Notes: generated from the letters alone by a model not told the origin. A DNA stretch of 58,970 bases from Azolla pinnata (GCA_037176905.1 JBBBWG010015223.1:1-58970), one strand, 5' to 3'; positions 10,907-23,500 are shown, numbered from the stretch's first letter. A program made the numbers and translations.

Positions 10907-12932
10907 TTATGATGGAAGCTGCAACTTCTCATTGTTCCTCCAACTGTATGAGAAATAGGAAGTCCAAGTCAATAAAAAAAATGAGCGACTGAAGTATGGA
11001 ATAAAGGCAGATTAAGCAATTGATGTGGTGTTGACCTCTTCAAATAATAATAGAAGAAATCGGCATAGAGTGCAGTTTGCACGAAGCCTGATATCCAAGC
11101 TATATCACCAGCATAAGATGTGTCGTTAATGCCATAGTAGCAAATTAAAGAGAAGGAAGATTAGCATCAAATTTAAACGCAGCCTTATAATACATACTTA
11201 GCCATCGATGGTAATTCCTCTCCGTCAAGTAACGGTACACCCAGTTTAGCAGATAAAAACCTCGGTACGTCCTGTCAAAACAAGCTCCTCCAAATACATT
11301 TTTTTCATATTTTAATGGGCATTTGAATTCTTTATATATTCTTACCCGAGAAAGAAGACATAGTTTCCTGTGAGATTATCAATATTGTGAGTCTTCTGTA
11401 GCAGCACAAGTTGGGGTAAAATAGCTACAGCCTCAAGATACAACGAGAATGTCCACATAACCTAACCAAGAAATTGCAACTTGCTTTGAGACACAATCCT
11501 ATTATCTTTTTGATAAATTTTATGAAAAACCATTTCCCCTTTTCGTCACCCAAATCCCCTAACCCATTTCTAATGTTACTTCGAATGAGGCAAAAGGTAA
11601 AAATGAATCCCCCTGAAGCAGTCAAATACTAACATATATTTGTTCAAGAAGGGGTTGAACAAGATCAATTAACAAATAACCCATATAATAAGGGAATTTT
11701 GGAGACAAAAGAAAAAATCAGGATATTTTTACTGGGTTCTCTCCTTATCGCTAATCTTTAGAGTGCAGTTCAAATAAATTGGATAAATTTTTACCTCCAG
11801 GAATGTGAATTTGTGATGTAGCACCAGAGCTAATCCAAAACATATCACCACTAGAAAGTAATGACGGAATGTGTCTTGGTCCTTGTCATAGGTTTGTCGA
11901 ACAACTTTATGAGACCTCATGTACCACACAATGGCAAACGCAGTTGCAAGAAATATGAGTTTCATGACAGTGTTATAAAGAGAGAAGTAGTTGGTGAAGA
12001 TATCGAGATATCGGCTCGCAAAAACAAGAGCATACAGTTCTTGTGTTTTGAGTGAAACACCTGCATATCATTTCGAACATAAAAAAGATGCATAAAATAG
12101 ACTGTATAGTTCCTGAAATTTGAGTAAAATACTGGCAGACCATTCCAAAATATTTAGTAACTGCATTATAGATTCTGCCTACGAGGAGCAGCATTACTTC
12201 ACGATAAGACGACTTAAAAGACTCTCATAACAGATATTGAAGCTCTTTTTTCTCACCATTAAACCTTCCAGCTATGTCATTCATTTCTCAAGTTTCCACT
12301 TAACCTCTAGATTTCACAGTAAAACTGCTATCTCCTTGGTCTATATTTGCAACCCAAACAACGTTTCTCACAATATAGAGGCTAGACATCGGCAAGGATT
12401 CATCTGTTTCAGTACCATCCTCTGGATTCATCTTAAGTACGACAGGATGATCTAATTTATCTGCATGCATGAACATAGACAGACAAAAACTGTACTAATA
12501 TTTGGAGACATGCATGCGTATGCATCGAATGAAGTGATCAGACTAACACTCGTAGAACAAACTCTTATCATTCATTGGAAGTACCATAACTATCAATGAC
12601 ATTAAATATTTCAGGAAAACAAAACGCCCACATTTCACAAGCACAAAAGAGCTCAATTTCATACAAAAGAACCCCTGAAAGAAAACAAATACATGAGAGA
12701 GATGCGGATCAAAGCAAGCAAGAAGAATGCATCAGCCCCCGTTCAGAAACAAAGACAAAGTGAGCAAACCCCAAGAGATCGGAACATATCCAGAATCAGA
12801 GAGGGAGAGATAGAGAGAGAGAGGGGGGGGGTAGAAATTACCTGAGCAAGACTTGGTAGTGTGGATTTTCATGAGCAGGACGATGATGCTTAGAAGATGC
12901 GTCATATCGCCACAAAGCCTAAAAACATTCAT
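10907..12932 (-). CDS. ERD2: ER lumen protein-retaining receptor (K/HDEL receptor)
   Basis: Seven-helix Golgi/ER membrane receptor that returns K/HDEL-tagged luminal proteins from Golgi to ER. Six exons on the minus strand: 12932-12842, 12060-11795, 11461-11346, 11271-11198, 11099-11036, 10943-10907. The phases join cleanly to give 215 residues, exactly the family length. It begins MNVFRLCGDMTHLLSIIVLL. Further hallmarks are KTQELYALVFASRYLDIF, the loop YDKDQDTFRHYF, LPQLVLLQKT, a region with NWVYRY, and the tail WRNNEKLQLPS. Intron 1 (12061-12841) holds GA and CT simple repeats. All regions are intact, so a working gene is expected. Confidence 0.97.
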
Positions 12933-13131
12933 TTTCCTTGTTTGCGCCCTGTTGTCTCCTCGTGCGATGAGCTTCTAATCTGTTCCTCTGTACTACGGTA
13001 CGAGCTCGCTCCTCTGTCTCCGTCTCCGTCTCGCGCTTCTCTGTTCTTTCCTGCTGCTGTTCTGTTTCGTTCTCTTCCCTTCGTTTGTGAACAAAATGGA
13101 ACAAGAACAAATTCTTATTCCTCAAGTTTGT
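12933..13131. other. Presumed ERD2 promoter and leader
   Basis: The sequence just upstream of the ERD2 start codon is CT-rich and free of long repeats. Promoter and 5' leader are expected here. I could not fix a TATA box or start site. Confidence 0.35.
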
Positions 13132-13815
13132 ATCCATGTATGTATGTATGTATGTATGTATGTGTGTATGTATGCATGTGTATGCATGTGTATGCATGTA
13201 GCATGCATGCATGCATGCATGTGTGTGCATTGCATGTGTGTATGTATTGCATGCATGCATGTAGGTGTGTATGTATGTATGTATGTATGTATGTATGTAT
13301 GTATGTATGTATGTATGTGTATGCATGCATGCAAACATGTGTGTGTATTTATTTGCATGTGTGTATTGCATGCATGCATGTATCAGTATGCATGCATGTA
13401 TGTATGTATGCAAGCACGTCTGCGTATTGCATGCATGCATGTATCAATATGCATTCATGTGCATAAGTATGTATGTATGGATGGATGTATGCATGTGTGT
13501 GTATGTATGTATGTGTGCTTTGCAAGTTGTATGGATGGATGTTTACAGGCGTGTATGTATTGCATGCATGCATGTGAGAACAAGTTCCTCGTGTATGCAT
13601 GCATGTATCTCGTTTGTATGTACGTAGTCATTGGCACATCTGCTTGCATGCTACAGGTTTCTACATGTCTGTGAGCATGTGCGCATGCATGCATGCATGT
13701 ATGTGTATGTATGTGTGCATGCATGATTGCATGCATGTATGTGTGCATGTGCGTGCATGATTGCATGCATGCATGCATGTATGTATGTGTGCGTGCATGC
13801 ACGGATATGTGTGTG
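13132..13815. repeat. TATG/CATG microsatellite array
   Basis: About 680 bp of TATG, GCATGCAT and GTGTG words. It gives overlapping open frames on both strands rich in Cys, Met, Val, His and Tyr. These are simple-repeat artefacts. Confidence 0.95.
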
Positions 13816-14075
13816 TGCATTCCGATCATATGGGATGATGTTCATCCATCCATCTGCTGCTTGTTGCTTCATTCATTGACAAACTCTCTTCGAGAAGAAG
13901 AAGAAGTACCTATACGCAGAAACGTACCAAATAATTGTTCTTTGCTGAGATGTTTGGATGGTCATTGGGAGTTTCGACAAATTTGGCAACAAACGAGGAC
14001 ATTATGAGAGTTGTTGCCACCCTCTGCTTCAACTGGAAGCTTTAATAGCAAATCCATCAGTCGCAGGAAACTCGG

Positions 14076-16700
14076 TTAGGCAGGTTCTATACCAGGAAGC
14101 TTCCGCTGCATCTTCCAAGTAGAAGAAGAAGAAGAAGAAGAATAGCTCGATCTCATGGCTTCGATTCTCCTTGCATCCTCTCGCATCCCAGAAGCCGCAA
14201 AGATATCGCCCATGAGCACGTAAGCTGCTGCAGCACGGGCATCATCTAGTCGCAGGAGCTGATCGAAGACCAGCTTTCCCAGCTTCACATTCGCCCACTT
14301 TCTGCAAGCGCCGAGCAGAGCGAGCCAAAGGTCAGCGCATCGAGCAGATGCCATTCCCTCGATCACCAGCATTGCCTCCTCAAAGCACCCGGCACATGCG
14401 AGGAAGATCACCATACAGTTGCGATGCTCTGCGTTGGGATGAATGCTATACTTTCCAGCCATGTTCCCGAAGAGCAGTTGCGCCTCCTGCAGCAGGCCCG
14501 AATGGCTACATGCGCTTAGAACACAGACAAACGTAACCTCGTCCGGAGAAAGGCCCTCGTATTGCATTTGCTCGAAACATTTTAGGGCTTCCCGAGCTTG
14601 CCCTTGTTGCGAATATCCTGCAATCAATGCATTCCATGAGGCTATATCCCGGATTGGAAGCTCTTCAAGCATGTCTTTTGCTCTCCCGAGCATTCCAGCT
14701 CTCGCATACATGTCCACTAATGCAGTGCCAAGCATGAGATTCTCTTCCGCTAAGCACTTCTTTGAAATTTCCTCATGAATTTGCTCGCCCTTGCTGATAG
14801 CCCCGATGCTACCACATGCCTTCAAAATGCAAATGAATGTCACGGCATCTGGAGAAAGGCCCTCGCTTAGCATCCTCTCGAGACAATCAAGCGCTTCGTG
14901 GCCTTGATCTTGCTGGACATAGCCAAAAATCAGTATAGACCATGAGACTAGATCACGAGAAGGAAGCTCTTCTAGCACGGTTTGTGCTATCTCAAGCATG
15001 CCACATTTGGCGTACATGTCTAGCAATGCATTTCCGAGCACGATATCTTTTTCCACCAACCCCTTTCTCGCAATCTCTTCGTGGATTTGTTTGCCCTTGT
15101 CTGCAGCTCGCATATTACCGCATGCGCTCAAGATGCAAATGAAGGTAACCGAATCGGGCGAGAGTCCCTCGTTTCGCATCGTTTCATAACAGACCAATGC
15201 CTCATGCCCTTGCCCTTGCTGAGCATACCCAGTGATTAGTGCTGACCAAGAGGAGGCGTTTCGCAAAGGAAGATGTTCGAGCACTTGTTGCGCTTTTCCA
15301 AGCACACTGCATGCAGCATACATATCTACCAACGCGGTGCCGAGCACTACATCCTTCTCCAACAAGCCTCTCCTCACAATCTCATCATGGATATGTTTCC
15401 CTACTTCTACAGCTCCTGTGCTGCTACATGCCTTCAAGATACAAGTGAAGGTGACCGCATCTGGAGAAAGACCCTCATTTTGCATGCAGTCGAAAGTGCT
15501 CAATGCTCCGTGGCATTCCTCCTGTTGTGCATACCCTGAAATTAGCGCATTCCAAGACACTACATTCCGAACAGGAAGCTCTTCCAGCACACGTTGCGAG
15601 TTTGCGAGCATACCGCATTTGGCATACATATCCACCAATGCGTTGCCCAGCACGACATCCTTCTCGATCAAACCCCTGCTCATAATCTCCTCATGGATCT
15701 CTTTACCCCTGTCTATAGATCCCATAATGCCACATGCCTTCAAGATGCAAATGAATGTGACGAAATTTGGAACGAGTGCTTCATTCTTCATACGTTTGAA
15801 ACAATCCAATGCTTCCTGACCTCGCCCTTGTTGGGCATACCCTGCGATCAATGCAGACCAAGAGACTACATTCCTTATAAGAAGCTCCTCAAGAATTTCA
15901 TTTGCTTTTGCAAGCATACAGAACTTGGTATACATATCAATTAAAGTATTCCCAAGTGTGATGTTCTTTTGCAGCAAACCTCTCCTGACGATATGATCAT
16001 GAATTTGCTTTCCCGTTGCTATAGCCCCAGAGTTGATACATGCCTTTACTATGCCAATGAAGGTAACTGCGTCGGGACAGACATCTTTGCTTTGCATCCT
16101 TTCATAGCAGTTCAACACTTCCCTGATTTTACCGTGCTCAGCATATCCTGTAATCAAAGAATTCCAACATACTACGTTTTGGCTAGGAAGCTTTTCAAGC
16201 AATTCTTGTGCTTTTAGAAAAGCTCCACATTTGGCATACATGTTGATCAAGCTGCTGACAATATGCAGGTCCTTTTGAGGTGAGAACTCCATTTCCAGAA
16301 TGTTAGAATGCAGTTTAATGCCTCCATCGAGGTCTTTTTCCTTGGCACATGCTTGTATTAAGGGCACAAATGGAAATAAATGGTTTTTACTGCTCTTCTC
16401 ATATGTTTTAATCCCATCGTGAATGTATTTTTCCTTGACATAAGACTGTGATGTAGGAAAATAAGAAAACAAATGATTTTCATATGCATTATCCATCCCA
16501 TTGTCGTCATCCAGGCCTTGCCTGAAGGGTACTCTTCTTTGAAATTCTGCATGTACCCAACAGGGAATGTGCCCCTCGTCATTTTGCGAAGACTGGTAAC
16601 AACTTGCACGTAGTGGAAAGTGTGGTAATTCTGGGAAAATCTGGATAAAAATCTCATCTCCCTCTCCCTCTTTGCCTTTCTGGTGAGGCAATAGTGACAT
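14076..16700 (-). CDS. PLS-class PPR protein with E-type end, no DYW domain
   Basis: Intronless 874-residue pentatricopeptide repeat protein. PPR proteins bind organelle RNA and act in editing, splicing or stability. The body is a run of P-L-S repeat triplets of about 100 residues. Six copies of the (N/S)xLIxGYxxxG signature appear from about residue 180 on, with the recurrent phrase GK(Q/E)IHEEI. After the repeats come an E-like segment (AYVLMGDIFAASGMREDARR) and a short tail, TWKMQRKLPGIEPA. No DYW deaminase domain follows. The tail holds a seven-serine run encoded by a CTT/GAA microsatellite (about 14118-14142). ATG at 16700 starts the open frame, but the first 110 residues carry no PPR and no convincing organelle presequence. 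A different frame over 16714-16358 does look presequence-like. The RNA target is unknown. Confidence 0.95.
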   Translation of the reverse strand: MSLLPHQKGKEGEGDEIFIQIFPELPHFPLRASCYQSSQNDEGHIPCWVHAEFQRRVPFRQGLDDDNGMDNAYENHLFSYFPTSQSYVKEKYIHDGIKTYEKSSKNHLFPFVPLIQACAKEKDLDGGIKLHSNILEMEFSPQKDLHIVSSLINMYAKCGAFLKAQELLEKLPSQNVVCWNSLITGYAEHGKIREVLNCYERMQSKDVCPDAVTFIGIVKACINSGAIATGKQIHDHIVRRGLLQKNITLGNTLIDMYTKFCMLAKANEILEELLIRNVVSWSALIAGYAQQGRGQEALDCFKRMKNEALVPNFVTFICILKACGIMGSIDRGKEIHEEIMSRGLIEKDVVLGNALVDMYAKCGMLANSQRVLEELPVRNVVSWNALISGYAQQEECHGALSTFDCMQNEGLSPDAVTFTCILKACSSTGAVEVGKHIHDEIVRRGLLEKDVVLGTALVDMYAACSVLGKAQQVLEHLPLRNASSWSALITGYAQQGQGHEALVCYETMRNEGLSPDSVTFICILSACGNMRAADKGKQIHEEIARKGLVEKDIVLGNALLDMYAKCGMLEIAQTVLEELPSRDLVSWSILIFGYVQQDQGHEALDCLERMLSEGLSPDAVTFICILKACGSIGAISKGEQIHEEISKKCLAEENLMLGTALVDMYARAGMLGRAKDMLEELPIRDIASWNALIAGYSQQGQAREALKCFEQMQYEGLSPDEVTFVCVLSACSHSGLLQEAQLLFGNMAGKYSIHPNAEHRNCMVIFLACAGCFEEAMLVIEGMASARCADLWLALLGACRKWANVKLGKLVFDQLLRLDDARAAAAYVLMGDIFAASGMREDARRIEAMRSSYSSSSSSSTWKMQRKLPGIEPA

Positions 16701-17820
16701 CCATCAGATTCCATACAGCTTCAGAGAAGTTACAAACTAACCAATACACACCATGCATACCATTCAAACGAAAGTAACTGACGGTTTTGTGCTGAGACAT
16801 GTTTTAACATCAACAAATGGGATATTATGTGGGAGGAAAAAATTGTAGCGGAGAAGACCTTAAGACGCTAGATCGATCGATATTGGCCAAAAAGAGAGAA
16901 GGAGAGGGCCAGATCGATCAATAAATTGATGGATGGGTAGATTTTATCTTTTTCTACAAAGATTGAACATGAATTATGTGAGAGATATATAGGAGAAGAT
17001 GGCTCGCAGCTAGAAAGACATGCAAAGTAGTTCTGATTGGGAGTGACGGAAGATTTCTCAACATAATATTGATATTTTCTTATAATTACCATGCTTCTCA
17101 GAAGTGAGTTTGCATGTCTAATATTTCACTAGATTCTTTCATGTGGCTAGCAATAATGTGTTTTCATATTCCACGTGCCTCTTTTTGTGGAGATTTCCCT
17201 CTTTCATGTGCTTGGTGTACCCTAGCTGGAGCTCATTTGGTCTCTATACAAAAATCAGTTTCATGTGTGCTTTCTGCAATAAACACGTTCCTTTGGTTCA
17301 AAACCGCGTGATATACATTTTCTTAATTCCGCTCATAAATATATAATAGTCATGTTTCGTTTGAGTTTTCATTGTCAAGAACGCGGAAGCATTTTAAGAT
17401 GCAATCTCCTTTTCAGTCAATTTTAGCCTATTACACGGAATGAATCTCTCTCTTTCTCTCTCTTCTTACCTCGGTGTTTTGATGGTGGTACCGGAGGGAA
17501 GGATCCCTGAAGTATTCCTTCCATGCAAAATCCATTCTTCGGTAGGAACAGCCAGTTGGCCTCCCATGTCTCGCCATGGAACCATCACCACGCGTTGCAT
17601 CGATGGAGCCGATGTCAGAAAAAAAACCCTTCAAAGACAGGAAATCCACCAGAGGACGAAGAAGGAGGAGAAGAAAACCTCCGTCCTGAGTTCGATCGGA
17701 CGCGAGAGCGAATGGGTGCTCTGCATTACGCGTCGTGGATTCCCATTTCGTAGGAGAAGTCGCCACGAAGCTACAGAGAAGCGAAGACAGTGAGTAAACT
17801 TCTCTTTTCGTGATCTATCG
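16701..17820. other. Spacer upstream of the PPR gene
   Basis: AT-rich spacer holding the presumed PPR promoter. At 17440-17793 there is an open frame with a GT-AG-like donor at its end (GAAGACA|GTGAGT) which could be a leader exon of an unrecognised transcript. I recognise no protein family in it. Confidence 0.35.
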
Positions 17821-18215
17821 TTTGCAAACAATTAACTCAAAATTAACACCCAATTAATTCTGCTAATACAACGTTAATTGATTTTATTCCTGATCGCTTC
17901 CCACTAATTCATCCTAATCGATGTCTTTGCCATCTTTAACTAAACAAATGTTAGTAAAGTTAGAATCTAATTAATTGATCGGCGTGTTGATTTGGAGTTG
18001 ATCAATTCATCGAGTGTTAATCAAACAGATAATTCGATGCTAATTGAGCATGCAGTTTAATTGATTTGGTGTTAATCGATTAATCGCATGTTAATTTCTA
18101 AAACTGGGCGTTAGTCTGTAACTTCTTGTTTTGGTGGGCGTGAAAATGTAGTTTATAATTTTGTTAGACGTTTTTTGTTGGTAATTTTCCCATAAAGTAA
18201 AATAAATTCATAATA
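17821..18215 (+). repeat. Dispersed TTAATCGAT/GGCGTT repeat, copy 1
   Basis: AT-rich repeat with TTCCTGATCGCTTC, GGTGTTAATCGATTAATCG, a GGGCGTTA segment, and a 3' end reading AATTTTGTTAGACGTTTTTT then TTGGTAATTTTCCCATAAAG and an A-rich tail. The same ordered blocks recur near 45.7-46.64 kb (+) and 58.7-58.96 kb (-). Confidence 0.6.
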
Positions 18216-19059
18216 TAGATTTGTATGAACAGATAATCGAATAGAATTAAAACTACGATGAAGGATACATGTATGTATGCGTATTTATCTTCGGTATTTT
18301 CCAAGTGTTCTACGTATGCGTAGAAACAAACGAGCTAAACTAGACGGGGCGCACGTAACCGTTGATTTGCAATGAGCTGATCGTACACGATAGTTTGCGG
18401 TATCTCGAGCTTTGCAGGGATTTCCTCTACGCTTAGTGTGGATTACTCGAGTTGGCCACATCCGACAAATCTTCGACAACAATCCTACAAGTCTCGGCAT
18501 TCCTCGCCGATTCCAATGATTTTCTACAACACCCATAAGGTGCTTGTCGGGGATATCGGTTGCTTATGTTTCTGTGAGCCTTTCGCACTGCAGAAAAAGA
18601 ACACAAATCAACAGTGTCGACCCCGAAGATGGAGTCTTGAAGATTGGATTCGGCCCCAGACTGATGACGAGACAGTGTTAGAAAAGACGCCTCCGATGGT
18701 ATCGACTTGATGGGTTGCATGGATGGACAATAAAGTTACTCCTTTGTTTGATGTGTCCATGAGCTCGTCAAACTCTGACGGATTGCAGTCGGAAGTCTGC
18801 CATAAACAGATCTTAATTTAGGTCGGTCATGTTCTCGACATGATGATCACGGAGCAAAGGTTCTCAGAGATAGTTGCATCCCACGATTCTCTCGAGCAAA
18901 TTAAGCATGCAGTAAGTTCAATCTGCTACGATTGATGTATGTATACGATCCGTACAATGTACTATGCGTAAGTACAAGTATGAGATGCACACATCATATA
19001 TAGAAATTGGTAAAAGTTGATAATTGTAGCATGGTGGCATTTTTATGCCTAATAATTCA
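18216..19059. other. Unassigned spacer
   Basis: Mixed-composition DNA with short open frames on both strands near 18285-18720. None resembles a family I know, and there are no marked repeats. Confidence 0.4.
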
Positions 19060-19345
19060 GGAGACGACGTTATGTTTTGCAAGCTGCAAACGCAATCGAG
19101 AATGATTGGAGCATTCGAGATCGATAAATTGCCAAGAGTATGTTTCAGACCAGAAGAATTGTAAAATTAATACGGTATTTAAATTTCGAGAAATGTAGAT
19201 TAAATCGACTGAAAAAGGCGTAAAAACCTTTGATTAATTTTTTTCAAAAACCAGAAGAACAAAACACGTAAACATTCGCAAACGTTTGCAAACTTACATT
19301 TGGTGTTTGCAAAAACACGAAGCGTTGCGAATGTTGCGTTCGATG
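19060..19345 (+). repeat. Dispersed 280-bp repeat family 2, copy A
   Basis: Begins GCAAGCTGCAAACGCAATCG, continues through a GTATGTTTCAGACCAGAAGA block, and ends with GTTGCGAATGTTGCGTTCGA. The same ordered blocks are found inverted at 50705-50400, with a partial third copy at 50865-50735. Like those copies, it directly abuts an ATGCAT microsatellite. Confidence 0.65.
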
Positions 19346-20455
19346 CATACACAGATCAAACGACGCATAGACACGTCGAAACGAATGCATACCTACATGC
19401 ATGCATAGGTGCACATGCATACGTACATACATATACATGCAAACGCACATGCATAAATACCTACATATGCATGCATACATGCATACCTACATAGCACCGA
19501 CCGGTGCATGCATGCGTACGCATATGCATACACACATTCATGCATGCATACATTTCTCGAGACTTTGCGAGGGTGAGCCCTCCACCACACACATGCATGC
19601 ATGCAACATAGGTACACATGCATGCACGCATGCCTACCTACATAGGCATGCATGCATACATACCATGCCTATGCACGCACGCATACATACCTACCTATAC
19701 ATGCATGCACAGATGCATATACATGCTCACACACGTGCATGCACAGATGCATATACATGGACACACACATGCATGCACGCACACATGCATAACTACATAG
19801 CACTGACACATGCATGCACACACACATTCATGCATGCGTATGTATATGCACAGGCGCATGCATGCATGCACCGACCGACACATCCATGCATGCATATGCA
19901 TGCACACATGCATGCACCCATGCATCCATGCATATATATATATATATATATGCACACACATGCATGCACAGATACATGCATGCACACATCCTTGCCTGAC
20001 ACCGACACATGCATGCACGCTTGCATACATACCTACATAGCACCGACACATGCATGCATGCACACATTCACGCATGCGTATGTATACATGCACCGACACA
20101 TGCATGCACGCATGCATATGCAAGCACAGACACATGCATGCATGCATGCACACATTCTTCACAAACTGTACGTAGTCTACTCCTTGAGACAAGAGCATGC
20201 ATGCGTATGCATGCACACACACATGCATATATGTACATGCATATGCATGCACACACACATGCATACATACATGCACATGCATGCACACATCCTTGCCTGC
20301 ACACATGCATGCATGCACGCACATGCATGCATGCACAGACACATGCATGCATGCATGCATATGCATGCACCGACACATGCATGCATGCACATGCACCGAC
20401 ACATGCATGCATGCACATGCACATGCACATACACATGCATGCACACATTCTTCAA
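19346..20455. repeat. ATGCATGCACAC microsatellite array, about 1.1 kb
   Basis: Long compound array of ATGCATGC, ACACAC, ACATACAT and CACCGACACATG words directly upstream of the NUP133 promoter. It keeps frames open on both strands (Met/His/Ala/Cys/Thr-rich peptides). It contains an embedded near-duplicate, ACATTCTTC(A)AACTGTAC, at about 20152 and 20446, each followed by a CCTTGAGAC or CCCTGAGAC motif. Confidence 0.95.
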
Positions 20456-20530
20456 ACTGTACACAGTCAGTCCCTGAGACGAGAGTGAGCGCTCCATCGC
20501 CCGCAGCGCAGACAGACGCAGGAAGAATCC

Positions 20531-20555
20531 GAAACCCTAATCGGAAAACCCTAAC
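20531..20555 (+). promoter_or_regulatory. Paired telo-boxes upstream of NUP133
   Basis: Two AAACCCTAA/AAACCCTAAC motifs within 25 bp, ending about 12 bp before the NUP133 ATG, so probably in the leader. The motif is typical of plant promoters and leaders of cell-growth genes. Function is inferred. Confidence 0.45.
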
Positions 20556-20566
20556 CGGAGCAGGAG

Positions 20567-23500
20567 ATGTTCTCCCCTGCAGGTCGTAGACCTAGGCCCA
20601 GAGACAGGGACAGAGATGGAGCCGGTGCATCTGTCAAGCCGCCGCCTCCCCCTCCCCCGTCTTCCACTCCCTTCAAGCCTACGAGCTTCTTCCCTCCTCC
20701 TCATGCTCCGGAAGAAAACGAAGGCGGCGTCTTCCCTGCTTCTCCTTCCACGCCTATGCACAGACTTCGCCTGACATCTCCAGGGAAGAGTGCTTCCGCG
20801 TCTTCGCCTTCCTCTGCCATCCGCCTTTCGAGCAGCGCTGTCAGGTGAGGCTACGGAGTCCCTTCGGTCGCGCCTCAAAATAATGGCGGACAAAATATTC
20901 TGGCTTGTTCCACGGGATCCTTGCAGGAATGTATTTGGAACGTGGATGCACTCTTGTTTCTCGAGCTTTCTTTTTGTTGAGACATCTGAAACATGTTGCT
21001 TGGATACAGGCTTGTTCGTGGTGTTTTGTCTCTAGGTATAATATTTGATTAGATTTGGATTTGTTGACATTTGGAGACGGTTAAGTGCATGAGAAATTTA
21101 TCACGGATTTTTGCGTCTCTTTTTTGACGTGGATTGTTTCAAGACTCTCCCTACTACATGGGTAGGGATTCTCCTCAGAAATTCTGGCTAATTAAATACG
21201 AAGGATCTTTCCTGCACGTGGATTTTTGGAGATATAAAAAGCTGATTTTGTTAGTGGATCTTGCCGTTGGGTGTTGTTAATATGTGTATTTCAATATAGA
21301 TTTCTACTCAAAATCAATGCAATTATGATAAAAAATGCCAACTTGAGAGTTTCCTTTCCAGCTCAAGGATGTAGAATCCAGAAAACAATATTCGCAGTTA
21401 CTATCTTTGTGAAAATCCAAAGATAATGATTCTATTCGGGACAATATCTAATATCCCTGATTTCATCAACCACGGATAACATAGTCGAATTGGAAGTTTA
21501 CATTTAGGCATAGAAAACCTTGGGGCCAGTCGAAAAAATAATTTTTAGAAGATAAGTCTCTCAAGGTAGGCTTGATTTTTTGTATTTATAATATTTCATT
21601 GTTTCTGAGATAAAACGTTCATTCTAAGATTTTCTTTAAAGGTGAATGTATCCGCCTCTTTATACATCAATCTCTTTGCTCATCTGTGTTGTAATACACG
21701 AAACATCCAGAGATCACAATTATACCATTTCCTCAATAATGTACTCTTGTGCAATGTAATGCATATTTTTCATCTAAAAAATTCCTTTTTGATGCCTATT
21801 TATATGGCTTTCTAGTTGTCAAAATTTATCATTTATCATGCAGGAAGGATGATTGCAACTAAGATTTTTATCTTTCTGTAACCATTTAAAAAGTGTTTGA
21901 TAGATGCACATCCATATAAATGTGAAGATATCCAAGATGAGATTTCCATCATCTACATGCATATTAAGCTAGATGCATCTCATAATGGAATGCCTTTTTT
22001 CTCCTCCCCAGACTTCTGTCCTGTACCCCCCCAAATTTTTTTTTTACTTTGCCTTCGGTGCTAACATGCTCTGTTTACCCTAGAGGATATGGCAGATTTT
22101 AGCAACTCAGGAAGCAGGAAGGTATTGCACAGATACTATGGCAACAATGTCTGAGTTAGCATATATAAATATATGTATATATCAAGGGAATGTATTAGCT
22201 AGTGGTAGGGCAGTATTTACCTAGAAATTTGGGAGGCAATTTCATGAGATGAAGGCAGTGACAACACGAGCAAGCAGCAATACGTGCAAATAACATTAGA
22301 ATGACCGCAGAGGTAGCATGGGAAGGAAGGTTACAAGTATATTAGGGAAATGATTCATTAGATGAAAGACAATGGATACTTATGAGGAAGAGTATAACGA
22401 TATAGATAGAAGGGCAGCATTTTCTTAGGAACCAGGGTACCAATCACATGGGTTGTATGGCATCAAAATGCACAGAGGACGAGAAAATAAATTATGATAT
22501 TGATTATTGTGATTCTGAAGACGAGGTAGAATTGGGTTGTTTTCCTGAGAATAATCGAGAAAGACGCTGTTGTGTTGAGGAGAATGAGGGAATGACAGGA
22601 CCAGCTTTTGAAGGTCCCCTCTTTCCTTCTTTGCTTGTTGTTTTGTATGTGAACACTCTGAGGGAACGAAACATTGGATTGATTGATTCGAAACTGTTTT
22701 CTATTAAGTTTCACGGATCCTGTCACTGCGTAAGGCTTTGTAGATGAAGACATTTGTAAATAATCTTTTATTCACAAATACATCTTAAACATATCTAGAA
22801 TTCTAGCAGCTTAGGTTTATGGGATGTGTACAATGTGGATGTGTCACATATTATACATATTTCAACATGCATTTGAACTTGGATTTGTTAAGAGGTGTTG
22901 TGTTTTACAATAAACAGTTCATCTTTCTCTTTATAATACATCTGTAAACATGTCCAGGTCGCCATCTCTCCTCAACAGTGTAGATAAAACAAGGCCTGAT
23001 ACCAGTCGCCCAGTTTTTGTGAGTGACTTTCCACAAGAATTGAGGAATGCTGTTCGAGAGGATATCTCTGTCCCAAACACTGGTAATTCTTTTATTCCTC
23101 CTATTTGCAAATAATTTATATACGTGTTGCATGTTAAGGACAGGTTCACGATTCACTCTTTGGCAGATGAGTCTAGAGTTTGTGGTGGAATGGATCCGAA
23201 TACTGGATTGTCCTGGATGATTCATGGCAGCAAGATCTTTGTGTGGAGTCATCTTCAACCTCAATCAGCGGAAAGTTTTAGGGTTTTGCATATTCCTTCA
23301 ACACTTTGCACATCTGACAATAGTAAAATTGATGTCAAGCATGGTGACAATTGGCTCGTGTGTATGGTGAATCTACAAGAACAAACAAAAGCAGGGAGTG
23401 CCAAGTTCTCTGAAAAATGCATGGGTGCATCATTGGTTATGTGTAGTAAAAGATCTCTTGCAATGATCTATTGGCCGAATGTATTTTCTGAACAGGGAAA

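Noticed and set aside
12897-13829. Frames rich in Cys, Met, Val and Tyr, or His and Thr, on both strands
   Set aside because: Artefact of the TATG/CATG microsatellite; frames overlap on both strands and lack any domain.
15232-15819. 195-codon plus-strand frame inside the PPR gene, and similar shadows at 15594 and 15969
   Set aside because: Antisense shadows created by the regular PPR repeat sequence on the minus strand.
19401-20477. 358-codon frame on the plus strand and 249-codon frame on the minus strand
   Set aside because: Artefact of the ATGCATGCACAC array, as above.
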